Source of the DNA: Bordetella holmesii ATCC 51541
GTDB taxonomy: Bacteria; Pseudomonadota; Gammaproteobacteria; Burkholderiales; Burkholderiaceae_B
Assembly (NCBI GenBank): GCA_000612485.1
Contig: CP007494.1
Span: forward strand, 1 to 64,000
Length of the DNA: 64,000 nucleotides
Direction of reading: 5' to 3'
How positions within the stretch are numbered: the stretch's first letter is position 1; each line of letters starts with the position of its first letter. Both the position numbers and the translations under genes were made by a program. Positions 30,959 to 41,137 of the stretch are shown piece after piece. The notes beneath the pieces were generated by a model. It did no database searches. It had not been told where the DNA came from and saw only the letters and a list, made by a program, of their open reading frames with translations.

Positions 30959-32341
30959 TTAACCTGCCTGCTTGGCCTGCTTGGCCTGCTTGGCCTGCTT
31001 GGCCTGTTCGGCAGCCGGCGCAGCACGTGAACCCTCGAGCGCCACCTGCAGGGCATCCTTGTCCAACTCGCCTTCCCAACGCGCCACGACAATCGAGGCG
31101 GTAGCGTTGCCCACCAGATTGGTCAGCGCACGGCATTCAGACATGAAACGGTCGACCCCCAGAATCAAGGCCATACCCGCCACCGGGACAGTCGGGACCA
31201 CCGACAACGTGGCCGCCAGCGTAATGAAGTCCGCACCCGTCACGCCCGCGGCCCCCTTGGAACTCAGCATCGCCACCAACAGCAGCAGGATCTGATCGCC
31301 CAACGTAAGCGGAATGTCACAAGCCTGTGCGATAAACAACGCGGCCATGGTCATATAGATGTTGGTTCCATCCAGGTTGAAGGAGTAGCCCGTCGGCACG
31401 ACCAGGCCCACCACGGATTTCGAACACCCGGCGCGCTCCATTTTTTGCATCAGCGTGGGCAGCGCCGCCTCCGACGAGCTCGTACCCAACACCAGCAGGA
31501 GCTCTTCGCGGATATAACGCACCAGTTTCAGGATGGAAAAACCGTTATAACGCGCCACCAGCCCCAGGACCACAACCACGAACAATATCGAGGTAACGTA
31601 GAAGGTTCCTACCAGCATCGCCAGGTTGACCACGGACTTGATGCCATATTTGCCTATCGTAAAAGCCATGGCGCCGAAGGCGCCAATGGGTGCAGCCTTC
31701 ATCAACAGCGCAACCAGCTTGAAAACCGGCAACGACAGGACCGTCAGAAAATCCGTCACGGGCTTGGCGCGTTACCCGACCAACGCCAGCGCAACACCGA
31801 ACAGGACGGCGACGAACAGCACCTGGAGAATATCGCCGGTCACAAACGGGCTGACGATGGTGGTCGGAATGATATTGAGCAGAAAGCCGGTGATGGTCGA
31901 GTCATGGGCCTTGGTCACATAATCGGCCACCGCTTTCTGGTCGAGCGTAGTCGGATCGATGTGCAGGCCTGCGCCTGGCTGCACGATATGACTCACCACC
32001 AGACCCAGAATGAGGGCAAGTGTGGAAAACACCAGAAAATACAACATGGCCTTGCCGGCCACGCGCCCCACTTTCTTGAGGTCGCTCATGGCGGCGATGC
32101 CTGTGCTAACCGTCAGGAAAATCACGGGTGCGATGATCATTTTCACCAGCTTGATGAAACCATCGCCCAGAGGCTTCATGGCATCGGCCAGATCCGGCCG
32201 GAAATACCCCAGCAAAATGCCGATCACAATGGCTACTATCACCTGCACATACAGGATTTGATAAAACTTCTGTTTGCGCACCGGCCTGCCAGCGCTTTGA
32301 TCGATTTCGATCATCGGGATTGTCCCCACCTGTTTCCGCAT
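30959..32341 (-). pseudogene. dctA: C4-dicarboxylate:proton symporter DctA, nonsense mutation
   Basis: DctA is an inner-membrane importer of succinate, fumarate and malate. The N-terminal part ([20 protein letters not shown] ... [10 protein letters not shown]) stops at TAA 31774-31772. The same frame then continues [17 protein letters not shown] through the transport signature ([32 protein letters not shown]) to 30959. Since Glu is usual here (GERAKPV), GAA to TAA is the likely change. It is a true in-frame stop, not a run-length error. The start at 32341 or the ATG at 32314 is possible. Confidence 0.88.
30962..31005. repeat. Five-fold 9-bp tandem repeat in the dctA 3' end
   Basis: The unit GCCTGCTTG repeats about five times and encodes a C-terminal AKQ-type tripeptide repeat ([16 protein letters not shown]). 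Because the unit is 9 bp, slippage changes length without breaking frame. The tail is beyond the transport core and probably unstructured. Confidence 0.8.
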
Positions 32342-32425
32342 CGTCTATTGCAACGCAACATGAGTCGACGCGCTTGTTTTTGCAATGGTTCGGCCGCGCA
32401 CCACGCGCGGCCCTGCTTCGATAAA

Positions 32426-32441
32426 TGCAAGTTTCGTGCCG
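32426..32441 (-). promoter_or_regulatory. Sigma-54 promoter of dctA
   Basis: The minus strand reads GGCACG-AAAC-TTGCA, matching the -24/-12 consensus (TGGCACG-N4-TTGCA) in all but the first base. It lies 85 bp before the dctA start. DctD, encoded next door, is a sigma-54 activator, so promoter and activator fit each other. Confidence 0.82.
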
Positions 32442-32523
32442 GTTCAGGGTACCAAAAATCGAGTGGCAAGCAGTTGATCTGGCGTCATTTTTTTTAACCA
32501 CGAGAAGTACTGCCGCGCGGCGC

Positions 32524-32572
32524 TGGCGGCAGACCGCACACGCCTGCTATAGAATGTGCGGAATTCCACACA
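32524..32572. promoter_or_regulatory. Tandem DctD-binding (UAS-like) palindromes
   Basis: Two inverted repeats lie upstream of the sigma-54 promoter: TGGCGGCAGACCGCACA (32524-32540) and TGTGCGGAATTCCACACA (32555-32572). Their centres are about 31 bp apart, three helical turns, and they share GCGG/CCGC-type half-sites. Two aligned sites roughly 100-130 bp upstream are what a DctD-type activator uses. The assignment rests on position and symmetry. Confidence 0.6.
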
Positions 32573-32581
32573 CTCCTCGTC

Positions 32582-34489
32582 GTGTACACCCCGCTCTCCT
32601 CATCTCCGCCTCGCGCCGCCCACGCCGCGAATGCTGCATCGCAACGTCGACATCGATGGTCTGGCGCAGCGGTCTGGGCGCTTGCTGCACTGGCGCTGCT
32701 GCTATTGATTCTGCTGGCGGCCACCCAGTGGGCGGAGAGTCGCGCTTTACGCGAGGTAGCCGCAAGAGCCGATGCCACCACACAGTTGAACACCGTCGCG
32801 CTGCGTAGCAGCCTGGAGAAATTTCGCGCCGTTCCGCACGTGCTGGCCCGCGATGCCGAAGTGCACCAGGCTCTGACCGAACGCCGTCAGTCGGCCGTCG
32901 AAATCCTGGATGCCAAACTGGCCGAGATCAGTCACGCCGTCGGTTCCTCAGCCATCTACATCCTTGACCGCCAGGGGGTGGCCGTTGCCGCGAGCAACTG
33001 GCGCGAACCGGCCACGTTCGTGGGGGTCGACTATCAGTTCCGCCCCTACTTTCAGCGTGCGATGGCCGACGGTCAGGCAGAGTACTTCGCCCTGGGTACG
33101 ATCAGCCACGAAGCGGGCCTGTATATTTCCCGGCGCATCGATGACGTCGCAGGCCATCCCCTTGGCGTCGCCGTACTCAAAATGGACTTTCAACAGCAAG
33201 AGGCAGACTGGAAGGGGCTGCCCGATCCGCTATTCGTCACCGATGAACAAGGTGTCGTGCTCATCAGCAACGTACCGCAATGGCAATTTCACTCTATCGG
33301 TCCGTTGCCGGCCGCACTGACCGAACGCCTGCAGCAGAGTTTGCAGTTCGGCCAAGGAGCCGTCACCGAACTGCCGCTGGCACCCAGCCTGGCCGACGGC
33401 ACTGCGCACGCGCTCACGCGTAACACGGCGGCAGCGCTGACGATGCCGCCTGGCACCTTACTCATGCACAGCGCCCGTGCGGTACCCGCCTCGCCGAACT
33501 GGACATTGCACACCCTGGTGCCGGTGCAAGCCAGCACCCGGCGCGCCATATCCAATATTCAACTGACCGTAGTGTTGATCATGGCTTTCGCCTACGCCGG
33601 CGGTGGCTTGATGTTTTATCGCCGTCGCCTGCTGCGCGAGCGCGTCCGCGCCCAACTCAACGCCAAGGCCCGCCTGGAAAGGCGCGTCCGCATGCGCACC
33701 CGCCAACTGCGTCAAAGCAATGAGCAACTGGTCGCACAGATCGACGAGCGGCAACGCACTGAAACGCGCCTGCACGAAATGCAGGATGAGTTGGTGCAGG
33801 CCAACAAGCTAGCCCTCCTGGGACAGATAGCGGCAGGCGTGGCCCATGAAATCAATCAGCCGTTGTCGGCTATCCGCGCCTACGCCGATAACGCCCAGGC
33901 GTTCCTGAAGCGCGGCGATCCGCAGCATACCGAGGAAAACCTCCGCACCATCGCCGCCCTGACGGATCGCATCGGCAGCATTACGGGCGAGTTGCGGGCG
34001 TTTTCGCGCAAGGGCCGCGCCTGCATCACCGATCTGCCCGTGCATCAGGCCATCGATGGTGCGTTGCTGCTCATGGGGCCGCGGCTACACCGGCAAGATG
34101 CCGTGCTCGCGTACACGGCTGCCCCCCCTGAGCTACGAGTGCGGGCAGACCGATCTCGCCTGGAGCAAGTGTTGGTCAACCTGCTGCAAAACGCGCTGGA
34201 TGCCGCCACTCACCAGCCCCGCTTGACGCTGCGCGTACAGGCAGACGCTGATTTTATCCGCCTCAGTCTGACGGACAATGGTCCAGGCATCGCGCCGCAG
34301 ATCTTGCAAAAACTGTTCACGCCGTTTCAGACCACCAAGGCCGAAGGCCTCGGGCTGGGTCTGGTGATCTGCCAGGACATTCTGACCGAGTGCGGCGCCA
34401 CATTGGACGCCGCCAATACCCCGGAGGGCGGCGCCGTATTCGAAATCCTGCTGCGCCGCGCCCCCGACGCCCCCGATCTAACCTCATGA
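32582..34489 (+). CDS. dctB: C4-dicarboxylate sensor histidine kinase DctB
   Basis: An inner-membrane kinase of 635 aa that senses periplasmic C4-dicarboxylates and phosphorylates DctD. It has a transmembrane helix at ~28-48, a periplasmic double-PAS/Cache sensor (~50-315), a second helix (~320-340), a coiled coil and a kinase core. Visible boxes: [20 protein letters not shown] (phospho-His), NLLQNALDA (N), DNGPGIAP (G1) and GLGLGLVIC (G2). The GTG start at 32582 sits beyond the dctA control region. It overlaps dctD by 4 bp. Confidence 0.93.
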   Translation: MYTPLSSSPPRAAHAANAASQRRHRWSGAAVWALAALALLLLILLAATQWAESRALREVAARADATTQLNTVALRSSLEKFRAVPHVLARDAEVHQALTERRQSAVEILDAKLAEISHAVGSSAIYILDRQGVAVAASNWREPATFVGVDYQFRPYFQRAMADGQAEYFALGTISHEAGLYISRRIDDVAGHPLGVAVLKMDFQQQEADWKGLPDPLFVTDEQGVVLISNVPQWQFHSIGPLPAALTERLQQSLQFGQGAVTELPLAPSLADGTAHALTRNTAAALTMPPGTLLMHSARAVPASPNWTLHTLVPVQASTRRAISNIQLTVVLIMAFAYAGGGLMFYRRRLLRERVRAQLNAKARLERRVRMRTRQLRQSNEQLVAQIDERQRTETRLHEMQDELVQANKLALLGQIAAGVAHEINQPLSAIRAYADNAQAFLKRGDPQHTEENLRTIAALTDRIGSITGELRAFSRKGRACITDLPVHQAIDGALLLMGPRLHRQDAVLAYTAAPPELRVRADRSRLEQVLVNLLQNALDAATHQPRLTLRVQADADFIRLSLTDNGPGIAPQILQKLFTPFQTTKAEGLGLGLVICQDILTECGATLDAANTPEGGAVFEILLRRAPDAPDLTS

Positions 34490-35871
34490 ATCCCCTTTCC
34501 CAACCCGCCCTGGACCAAAGCACACCTGAAGTCTTCGTGGTCGATGATGACCCGGATGCATTGCGCGCCTGTCTCCAGACGCTTCAAATGCGGGGGTTCT
34601 CCGTCCGGGGCTTCAGTTCGGCATTGCTTGCCTTGCCGCACATCAATCGCGATTTTGGCGGAGTCGTCGTCACGGATGTCCGCATGCCGGGCATGGATGG
34701 CATTTCCTTTTTGCTGCGCTTGCGCGACATCGATGCGGACATCCCCGTCATTCTGGTGACCGGCCACGGTGACATCGCCATGGCGGTGCAGGCCATGCGC
34801 GACGGCGCCTATGATTTTCTGGCCAAGCCCTACCCCGCGGATCTGCTTCTGGCCGCCATAGACCGTGCGGCCGAAAAATGCCGCCTGGTATTGAGCAACC
34901 GCCAGTTGCGGGAAGCGGCTGCCCACGCCATGGACGAAGATATCCCGTTCATCGGCGTGACGCCTGCCATGCAGCGCATCAAACAGACGTTGCGTCAGAT
35001 CGCCGACGCGGATGTGGACGTGCTCATCGAAGGCGAAACCGGCACGGGCAAAGAAGTAGTGGCCACCATGCTGCACAGGTTGTCGCATAGACGCGACCAC
35101 CCTCTGGTGGCGATCAACTGCGGCGCGCTGCCCGAAACCGTCATCGAATCAGAGCTCTTCGGCCATGAGCCGGGCGCTTTTACCGGTGCCCAGAAAAAAC
35201 GCATCGGGCGCATCGAGTACGCCAGCGGCGGCACGCTGTTTCTCGATGAAATCGAAAGCATGCCGCTGGCCTTACAGGTCAAACTTTTACGCGTACTGGA
35301 AGGCCGTCAGGTCGCCCCGCTGGGCACCAATGAAGTGCGCTCGGTCGATCTGCGCGTGGTTGCGGCAACAAAGACAGACCTCAGCGCCGAGGCCATGCGG
35401 GCGAGTTTCCGCGAGGACCTTTTCTACCGTCTTAACGTGGTCACGCTGCATCTGCCGCCATTACGTGAGCGCCGTGCGGATATTGCACTGCTATTTGCTC
35501 ACTTTACCGCTCAGGCCGCCAGGCGGTTTCATCGCGAGGCGCCCGCTATCACCGAGGATGTCCGCCATCATCTGGCCACTCATCGCTGGCCCGGCAACAT
35601 CCGCGAGCTGGCACACTTTGCCGAACGCTTTGTGCTGGGGGGGCTCAACCCGCCCGTGAGCCAATCGCACCCAGAGCCGGGGTTGAGTCTGCCCCAGCGC
35701 ATGGAGCAATTTGAAGCGCAGATCATCCGCCAGACACTGGCCTCGCATCGGGGCGAGGTCAAAGCGACAATGGCCGCCCTGGGCTTGCCGCGCAAGACCT
35801 TCTACGACAAGCTGCAACGCCATGGCATAGACCGGCAGGACTATGCCAGCGCGGACTCAGGCACGCAGTAG
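34486..35871 (+). CDS. dctD: C4-dicarboxylate response regulator DctD (sigma-54 activator)
   Basis: A 461-aa NtrC-family activator. Domains in order: receiver with phospho-Asp in [12 protein letters not shown] (~14-130), AAA+ (GETGTGKE Walker A, GAFTGAQ sigma-54 contact, [11 protein letters not shown]alker B; ~145-375), and a Fis-type HTH at the C-terminus ([21 protein letters not shown]). The ATG at 34486 overlaps the dctB stop. It should act at the UAS-like sites before dctA. Its end overlaps the convergent ammonia-lyase gene by 15 bp. Confidence 0.94.
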   Translation: MNPLSQPALDQSTPEVFVVDDDPDALRACLQTLQMRGFSVRGFSSALLALPHINRDFGGVVVTDVRMPGMDGISFLLRLRDIDADIPVILVTGHGDIAMAVQAMRDGAYDFLAKPYPADLLLAAIDRAAEKCRLVLSNRQLREAAAHAMDEDIPFIGVTPAMQRIKQTLRQIADADVDVLIEGETGTGKEVVATMLHRLSHRRDHPLVAINCGALPETVIESELFGHEPGAFTGAQKKRIGRIEYASGGTLFLDEIESMPLALQVKLLRVLEGRQVAPLGTNEVRSVDLRVVAATKTDLSAEAMRASFREDLFYRLNVVTLHLPPLRERRADIALLFAHFTAQAARRFHREAPAITEDVRHHLATHRWPGNIRELAHFAERFVLGGLNPPVSQSHPEPGLSLPQRMEQFEAQIIRQTLASHRGEVKATMAALGLPRKTFYDKLQRHGIDRQDYASADSGTQ

Positions 35872-36819
35872 CTCGCAAAAACGCGCCATGTCGACGTTGC
35901 CGCCACTGATGATCACGCCGACGCGTTTGCCAGCCAGTTGCTCGCGAGCCTGGCGTACGGCGGCCAGCCCCAGGCATCCGGTGGGTTCGGCAACCAACTT
36001 GAGAAACTGGGCCAGGTACCGCATCTCGGCCACCAATTGTGCGTCATTGACCGTCACAATGTCCGTCACGTCGCGACGGATGATCTCGAAGGTGTATTGC
36101 CCCAGGTGCTGGGTCTGAGCGCCATCGGCAATCGTCTTGGGCGTGTCGATATGAACGACTTTCCCGGCACGCAACGATTGCTGGCCATCATTGCCCGCCT
36201 CGGGTTCCACACCATAGACCTTGCAATCAGCAGACAAGGCCTTGGCCGACAACAAGGAACCCGACAACAGGCCGCCGCCGCCCAGATTCACGAACAAGGC
36301 ATCGAGCTGTCCAACCTCCTCGAACAACTCCTTGGCTGCGGTACCCTGCCCGGCAATGACATCGGGATGGTCATAAGGCGGGATTTGTGTGAGGCCTTGC
36401 TCTTCGGAGAACTTGCGGCTGATGGCTTCACGGTCCTCGGTATAGCGGTTGTAGAACACCACGTTTCCACCATAGCCCTTGGTCGCTGCGACTTTGGATG
36501 CAGGCGCATCCTCCGGCATGATGATGGTAGCCGGTATGCCCAGCAGCGACGCCGACAGCGCCACGGCCTGAGCGTGGTTACCGGACGAAAAGGCCACCAC
36601 ACCGGCGCGGCGTTGCGCGTCATTCAAGCGCGACAGAGCATTGAAGCCGCCACGGAACTTGAACGCTCCCATACGCTGGAGGTTTTCGCATTTGATGAAC
36701 AACTCCAGGCCCAACTCCTGGTTCAGGCGGCGCGAGGTTGCCACGGGCGTGCGATGGGCGTGGCCCTGCAGACGCTCGGCGGCGGCCGCTACGTCGGCGT
36801 AAGTCGGAAGGTTTTGCAT
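35857..36819 (-). CDS. Threonine/hydroxyaspartate ammonia-lyase, PLP-dependent
   Basis: A fold-type II PLP enzyme of 320 aa that deaminates a beta-hydroxy amino acid to a keto acid. The best fit is threo-3-hydroxyaspartate ammonia-lyase (serine racemase-like), with serine or threonine dehydratase as alternatives. The PLP lysine is in [12 protein letters not shown]; the phosphate loop is [10 protein letters not shown]. It lacks the C-terminal ACT domains of biosynthetic IlvA. It follows a YheO-like regulator gene in the same direction, past a terminator-like hairpin, and sits next to a dicarboxylate transport system, which fits growth on hydroxyaspartate. Confidence 0.82.
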   Translation of the reverse strand: MQNLPTYADVAAAAERLQGHAHRTPVATSRRLNQELGLELFIKCENLQRMGAFKFRGGFNALSRLNDAQRRAGVVAFSSGNHAQAVALSASLLGIPATIIMPEDAPASKVAATKGYGGNVVFYNRYTEDREAISRKFSEEQGLTQIPPYDHPDVIAGQGTAAKELFEEVGQLDALFVNLGGGGLLSGSLLSAKALSADCKVYGVEPEAGNDGQQSLRAGKVVHIDTPKTIADGAQTQHLGQYTFEIIRRDVTDIVTVNDAQLVAEMRYLAQFLKLVAEPTGCLGLAAVRQAREQLAGKRVGVIISGGNVDMARFCELLRA

Positions 36820-36854
36820 GGTCGAATTCACCGGTAGGTCTTGAAGATTTAACG

Positions 36855-36880
36855 AAAAACCATCCCGGCGCACGCCGGGG
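36855..36880 (-). terminator. Hairpin terminator between regulator and ammonia-lyase
   Basis: On the minus strand CCCGGCG and CGCCGGG (36864-36870 and 36873-36879 on plus) form a tight stem, followed by ATGG and five T residues. It lies after the YheO-like gene and before the lyase start, so it may partly end transcription or act as an attenuator. Confidence 0.6.
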
Positions 36881-36888
36881 CATGGCAC

Positions 36889-37524
36889 TTATTTAGCATC
36901 GCCATACACCGTGGCTCGCGACACGCCCAGATGTTGCGCCACGACTTCCACGGCGCGGCGCACGTCCAGGTAGCCTTCCTTCTTGAGTTCGCGCAACAAC
37001 TGGCGACGCTCTTCGGGCTTGAGCGAACGCGGCGTGCTGGCCAGCCGGGCCGCAAACTGATCGATGCGCATGCGCAGTGCCTGTACACCGGGCGGATCCA
37101 GCGTTTCCTGCGCCGCCGCACCGTCAGCCAGAGTGCTGAATTGACCCAACAGGCTCTGCATGCTGCGAAACAACGTGAGATCGACATTCAGGCACAGCGC
37201 GGCCACGTAGGTACCGCTGCTGTCCTTGATCCCGATCGAGGTGCTCTTGGCCTGCCTGCCATCGGCGAACTGGTTGGCATAGTTGGCCACCACCTGCGGA
37301 AATCCAGCGTCGGCAATGCGAGCCAGACCCAGCTCCGTGGTCGGATCGCCGGCCTGGCGCCCTGACAGATTGTTATGGATGGCAAGAATGGAGTGCGTCG
37401 GATCACGCAGGTCGTGCAGCACCACTTCGCAAAACGGCGCGAAGGTCTGACTCAGGCCGCAGGCGATATGTTGCAATTGGTCGAGCAACGCCTGTTGCTC
37501 GACCGCGCGTGGTGACATAGACAT
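36889..37524 (-). CDS. YheO-like PAS/HTH transcriptional regulator
   Basis: A 211-aa regulator with an N-terminal YheO-type PAS domain (about 10-125; FCEVVLHDLRDPTHSILAIH, TSIGIKDSSGTYVAALCLNV) and a C-terminal HTH (ELKKEGYLDVRRAVEVVAQH, then LGVSRATVYGDAK). Relatives include DauR, which controls D-amino-acid breakdown. The neighbouring hydroxy-amino-acid lyase is the likely target. A 25-bp inverted repeat overlaps the start codon. The ATG at 37524 or 37518 could be used. Confidence 0.83.
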   Translation of the reverse strand: MSMSPRAVEQQALLDQLQHIACGLSQTFAPFCEVVLHDLRDPTHSILAIHNNLSGRQAGDPTTELGLARIADAGFPQVVANYANQFADGRQAKSTSIGIKDSSGTYVAALCLNVDLTLFRSMQSLLGQFSTLADGAAAQETLDPPGVQALRMRIDQFAARLASTPRSLKPEERRQLLRELKKEGYLDVRRAVEVVAQHLGVSRATVYGDAK

Positions 37525-37541
37525 ATGTAATATGTGTCTAT
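37517..37541. promoter_or_regulatory. Inverted repeat over the regulator start
   Basis: ATAGACA and TGTCTAT form perfect 7-bp arms with an 11-bp A/T-rich centre. The repeat covers the start codon of the YheO-like regulator gene, a natural position for autoregulation. The binding protein is inferred. Confidence 0.5.
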
Positions 37542-37555
37542 TATTAGACTTTTTG

Positions 37556-38762
37556 TCAAGCCACTTTGTTTTCGCGCTGCAGTGCCGTGTACCCAAAATC
37601 CATCAGAAACGTCAAGCCCATGAAGCCAGCACCCAGCTCGAACAACAAGGCATAGCGGCCATCGGTATGGTTGAACAGAGCAGAGTAGCCATAAGCACTC
37701 GCGGCCTGCAACACCGCAAAAGCGGTCGTCGCCCGGCTCCATACCGCCGCTTGCTGCGCCGCGCCGGCCATCCACTGATGGATACGCGCCAGCATGGTCG
37801 GCGCTATGCCCGACGGAAACGTACCGAGTAGCAACGTCAGACACGCCAGAACCCCGTGGTGGTCGACCTGTGCCAGGGCCAGCATCGCCAACATTTGCGA
37901 CGACAGCATCATTCGCAACGTAAGCGTAGCGCCGAAACGGTCGATCAACAGCCTATACAACGCCGGCCCCAACATGGCTCCTACTCCGTACAGCACCCAG
38001 AAATACGCTCCTTCGCTGGCTCCCAGACGCTGACCGCGCGCGATGAAATCGACCAGAAACACCATCACGGGCACGAAGGCCGCTGCCATGAGGGCGTACT
38101 GAACATAGAGCAGCGCGACGGTCGCGGTACGTGCAGCAGCAGGCCGCGCAAGGCAGGTGCTGCCCGCCGGGCCGCTCCGGGGACTGCCGGGGCCAGGCTC
38201 GCCAGCTCGCCAACGTCAACACAGCCGTAAACACGGCCAACCCCAGCCAGGTGACGCGTAAATCCCAGTGCATCAACCACGGCACCAGGGTGCCCGAGAC
38301 CACCACGCCCAACCCTGCGCCAACAAAGATCACTCCGCTGGCCAGCCCGCGCCGGGCAACAGGGACATGCGGCAACAAGGTCGATGCAATCAGCACCATC
38401 ACAACGCCACCGGCGATACCGGAAAGCAAGCGCCAGATGAAAAACCAACTCAGCGACAATGGAAAGGCGCAACCGACGAAGGACGCGGCCACCAGCACCA
38501 ACATCAGACGCAGCACGTTGACATCCGGCCATCGACGCGCCAGCGCACGCCCACTCAACGCGCCCACCAGATATCCTGCCAAGTTGGCCGCACCGAGATA
38601 GACGGCGTCGGCGGCCGAGAACCAATGCGCCTCGATCAAAGCCGGCAGCAACGGGGTGTAGACAAAGCGAGCCGGCCCAATGCTGATGAGGCTGGCACAG
38701 AACCCCGCAAAAACGAGGCAAAGCACAAAACGGAACTCGCGGGACACACGGGGTACAGACAT
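37556..38762 (-). pseudogene. YbfB/YjiJ-type MFS transporter, frameshifted
   Basis: An inner-membrane transporter of the major facilitator superfamily, normally ~390 aa with 12 helices. The first half (FRFVLCLVFAGFCASLISIG ... FTAVLTLASWRAWP) and the second half (MAAAFVPVMVFLVDFIARGQ ... MDFGYTALQRENKVA) are in different frames. The linking stretch (APALRGLLLHV) appears in a third frame between about 38200 and 38110. Two single-base losses would explain this, one near the CCCC at ~38196. It is divergent from a TetR gene that probably regulated it. Confidence 0.78.
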
Positions 38763-38800
38763 GGCGCAACACCCAAGAAACCGCCGGTGTTCCCGGCATT

Positions 38801-38818
38801 TTTGACACTCTAGTCAAA
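38801..38818. promoter_or_regulatory. Operator-like palindrome in the MFS/TetR divergent region
   Basis: TTTGAC and GTCAAA are perfect 6-bp arms around ACTCTA, midway between the divergent MFS and tetR starts. A further TTTGAC lies at 38819-38824. Palindromes in this place usually bind the divergently encoded TetR protein. Confidence 0.5.
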
Positions 38819-38883
38819 TTTGACACCAATGACAAGAATGCCGTCTAATACCCCTACGCAGACATGGACAATGCGAGGACAGC

Positions 38884-39453
38884 GTGGCAGGCGTACGCCA
38901 ATTCGATGAAGACCTCTTGCTGGATCAGGCTCTGGCGGTGTTCTGGCAGCATGGCTATTCCGACACCACCATGCAGGAACTTGCCGCGGCCACAGGGGTG
39001 CAGCGCGGCTCGCTCTACAACGCGTACGGCGACAAGGAAACCTTGTTCTTGCGCGTGTTTGAACGCTATCGCGCCTATTGGGTCGATGCCACGCGGCGCG
39101 TTCTCGAGGCGGCCGGCGCCCGTGACGCGCTCGACGGCTTTCTCTGCCTGCTCATCGGATCGCTGACCAACGAAACGCCGGCGCGCAGTTGCATGTCGAC
39201 CAAGACGGCCATGGGGCCAGATATCGACGATCCTGTCATCCGGGATGCCCTGACCGGCCTGCTGGATGATCTCGAAACCCTGTTTGTCCAACGCCTGGCA
39301 AGCGCCGCGCCCGAGTTGCGGTTACCCCCACCCGAGGCGGCGCGGCTGTTCATCACCGCTACCCGGGGTTTGGTCGTGATTGAACGTCTTTATCGAGACA
39401 GGGCGCGTTTGCGGCAGACGGCCGATACGCTGCTCGACGCACTCTTTAACTAG
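38884..39453 (+). CDS. TetR/AcrR-family regulator
   Basis: A 189-aa repressor. The N-terminal HTH is FDEDLLLDQALAVFWQHGYS ... TTMQELAAATGVQRGSLYNAYGDKETLF, typical of TetR proteins with the SLYNAYG recognition helix, and a divergent C-terminal ligand domain follows. It is read divergently from a broken MFS transporter, 121 bp apart, with a palindrome between. The GTG start at 38884 gives the usual short N-terminal lead. The inducer is unknown. Confidence 0.88.
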   Translation: MAGVRQFDEDLLLDQALAVFWQHGYSDTTMQELAAATGVQRGSLYNAYGDKETLFLRVFERYRAYWVDATRRVLEAAGARDALDGFLCLLIGSLTNETPARSCMSTKTAMGPDIDDPVIRDALTGLLDDLETLFVQRLASAAPELRLPPPEAARLFITATRGLVVIERLYRDRARLRQTADTLLDALFN

Positions 39454-39583
39454 CGGCTGCGCGAGGTTCGCCGCGGTCCAGGCTAGTGACAACGGCGATT
39501 GCCGCCAGGACGACAGCCCGCAGCACATTCACCCTGGCCCGCTAGGATATGACCGAATTATCACATCAAGCCCCGGCTGCGCC

Positions 39584-41137
39584 ATGGCCTGCGCGCATGA
39601 TTTGCCATTTGTTTGGCAGCCGACCATGCAAGCCTGGAATGCCGGTTACATTACCGAAGTCCCCTATACCTACGGCTACTACCGTGAGCTCAATCCCCTC
39701 TGGCTCAGATTCGTCATGGGCCTGGCGGGCTACCGCTTCCCGACTAGCGGTCACGCCTGCGAACTGGGTTTCGGCCAAGGACTGAGCATCAACATCCATG
39801 CCAGTGCCACAGGCTGGCACTGGCATGGTACGGACTTCAATCCCGCGCAGGTCGCCTTCGCGCAGGAGCTGGCCCGGGCCGCAGGCCACCCAGCCACCCT
39901 GTGCGATGACGCGTTCGAAGAATTTGTCGGCCGCCCGGACCTGCCCAACTTTGACTTTATCGCGCTGCACGGCATCTGGTCCTGGATACAGGATGACAGC
40001 CGCCAGGCCATTCTCGATCTCATCCGCCGCAAACTCAACGTCGGCGGAGTGGTTTATTTGAGTTACAACGCCTTGCCCGGGTGGGCACCCATGCTACCCG
40101 TGCGTCACTTGCTTGCCAGCCATGCCCGCAGCAATGGCGGTCCCTTGCGCGAGCGCGCACAACAGGCACTGGATTTCTGCGAGCGTCTGCTGGCAACCGA
40201 CCCTATCTACCAGCAGATCGCACCGTTGATCAAAGAAAGAGTCCCGGCTCTGCGCGACCACCCCATCGAGTATCTGTTGCACGAATACTTCAACCATCAA
40301 TGGGAGCCCCAGATCTTCAGTGGTCTGGCCTCGTCGCTGAAGACCGCCAAATTGGACTACGCGTGCAGCGCGGACCCTTTCGATCACGTCGAGGCACTGC
40401 ACACGACAGCCGAGCAGCAGTCCGTGCTGGCGGCGCTGACGGACCCTCTGGTGCGGGAGGACGCCCGCGACGTGATGGTGGGAAGAAGTTTTCGCAAAGA
40501 CTGCTGGATCAAGGGCGCACGGCTGCTGCCGCCCGAAGAAAGGCAAACCCTCATCGAACAACAGCGCATCGCGCTATGCTCGCCACGCTCGGCCATCTCC
40601 ATGACCGTGCGCGGTGCCACCCGCGAAGCCACCATGAAAGAAGCCGTCCATGAGCCCCTGCTCGAGGCATTCGAACAGCACGGCCCTCTGACCATCGGGG
40701 AGCTGCAATCCCGGCTGCAGGCGCAAGACATCGCTACATCCCAAACGATCGAGGCGCTGCTCGTTCTGGCTGGCAGCGGTCACGTTCACCCCATCCAGGA
40801 AAGTACCGAGCGTACGCGGCGGTGCTGCCACGCCTTTAACAGTCATGTTCTGGCGCAAAACGGTGACATCCTCCAATACCTGGCCAGCCCGGTGACCGGC
40901 GGCGGTATCGCACTGGACCATGTCAGCCGACTGATGCTGCAGGCTGCGCAATCAGGAAATGAGCTCGACGCCTGGGTCCGGCATGTTTGGCAGCGGCTCG
41001 ACAGCAGCGGACGACGCCTGATGAAAGATGGCACTGCCTTGCCCGATGCCGCCAGTAATCTGGCAGAACTGCGTACGCTGGCCGCAAATTTCCATGACCA
41101 ACGGCTGCCCCTATTGCAGACGCTGGGCCTGATATGA
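39584..41137 (+). CDS. Methyltransferase with regulatory domain (PF10119 type)
   Basis: A probable SAM-dependent methyltransferase of about 517 aa. Residues ~15-130 hold the Rossmann fold with the SAM loop HACELGFGQGLSINIHA. A long middle part (~190-310) matches the methyltransferase regulatory domain, with the WSWIQDDSRQAIL and GGVVYLSYNALPGW motifs before it. The C-terminal part resembles a winged-helix segment (GPLTIGELQSRLQAQDI). The substrate is not known; relatives often modify cell-surface or protein targets. The start is uncertain: ATG 39584 or 39626. An ATG at 39549 is out of frame. Confidence 0.72.
   Translation: MACAHDLPFVWQPTMQAWNAGYITEVPYTYGYYRELNPLWLRFVMGLAGYRFPTSGHACELGFGQGLSINIHASATGWHWHGTDFNPAQVAFAQELARAAGHPATLCDDAFEEFVGRPDLPNFDFIALHGIWSWIQDDSRQAILDLIRRKLNVGGVVYLSYNALPGWAPMLPVRHLLASHARSNGGPLRERAQQALDFCERLLATDPIYQQIAPLIKERVPALRDHPIEYLLHEYFNHQWEPQIFSGLASSLKTAKLDYACSADPFDHVEALHTTAEQQSVLAALTDPLVREDARDVMVGRSFRKDCWIKGARLLPPEERQTLIEQQRIALCSPRSAISMTVRGATREATMKEAVHEPLLEAFEQHGPLTIGELQSRLQAQDIATSQTIEALLVLAGSGHVHPIQESTERTRRCCHAFNSHVLAQNGDILQYLASPVTGGGIALDHVSRLMLQAAQSGNELDAWVRHVWQRLDSSGRRLMKDGTALPDAASNLAELRTLAANFHDQRLPLLQTLGLI

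Noticed and set aside
39549..39785. ATG at 39549 as the methyltransferase start
   Set aside because: It is out of frame with the conserved domain; no clear single-base fix is visible, so the in-frame ATG was used.
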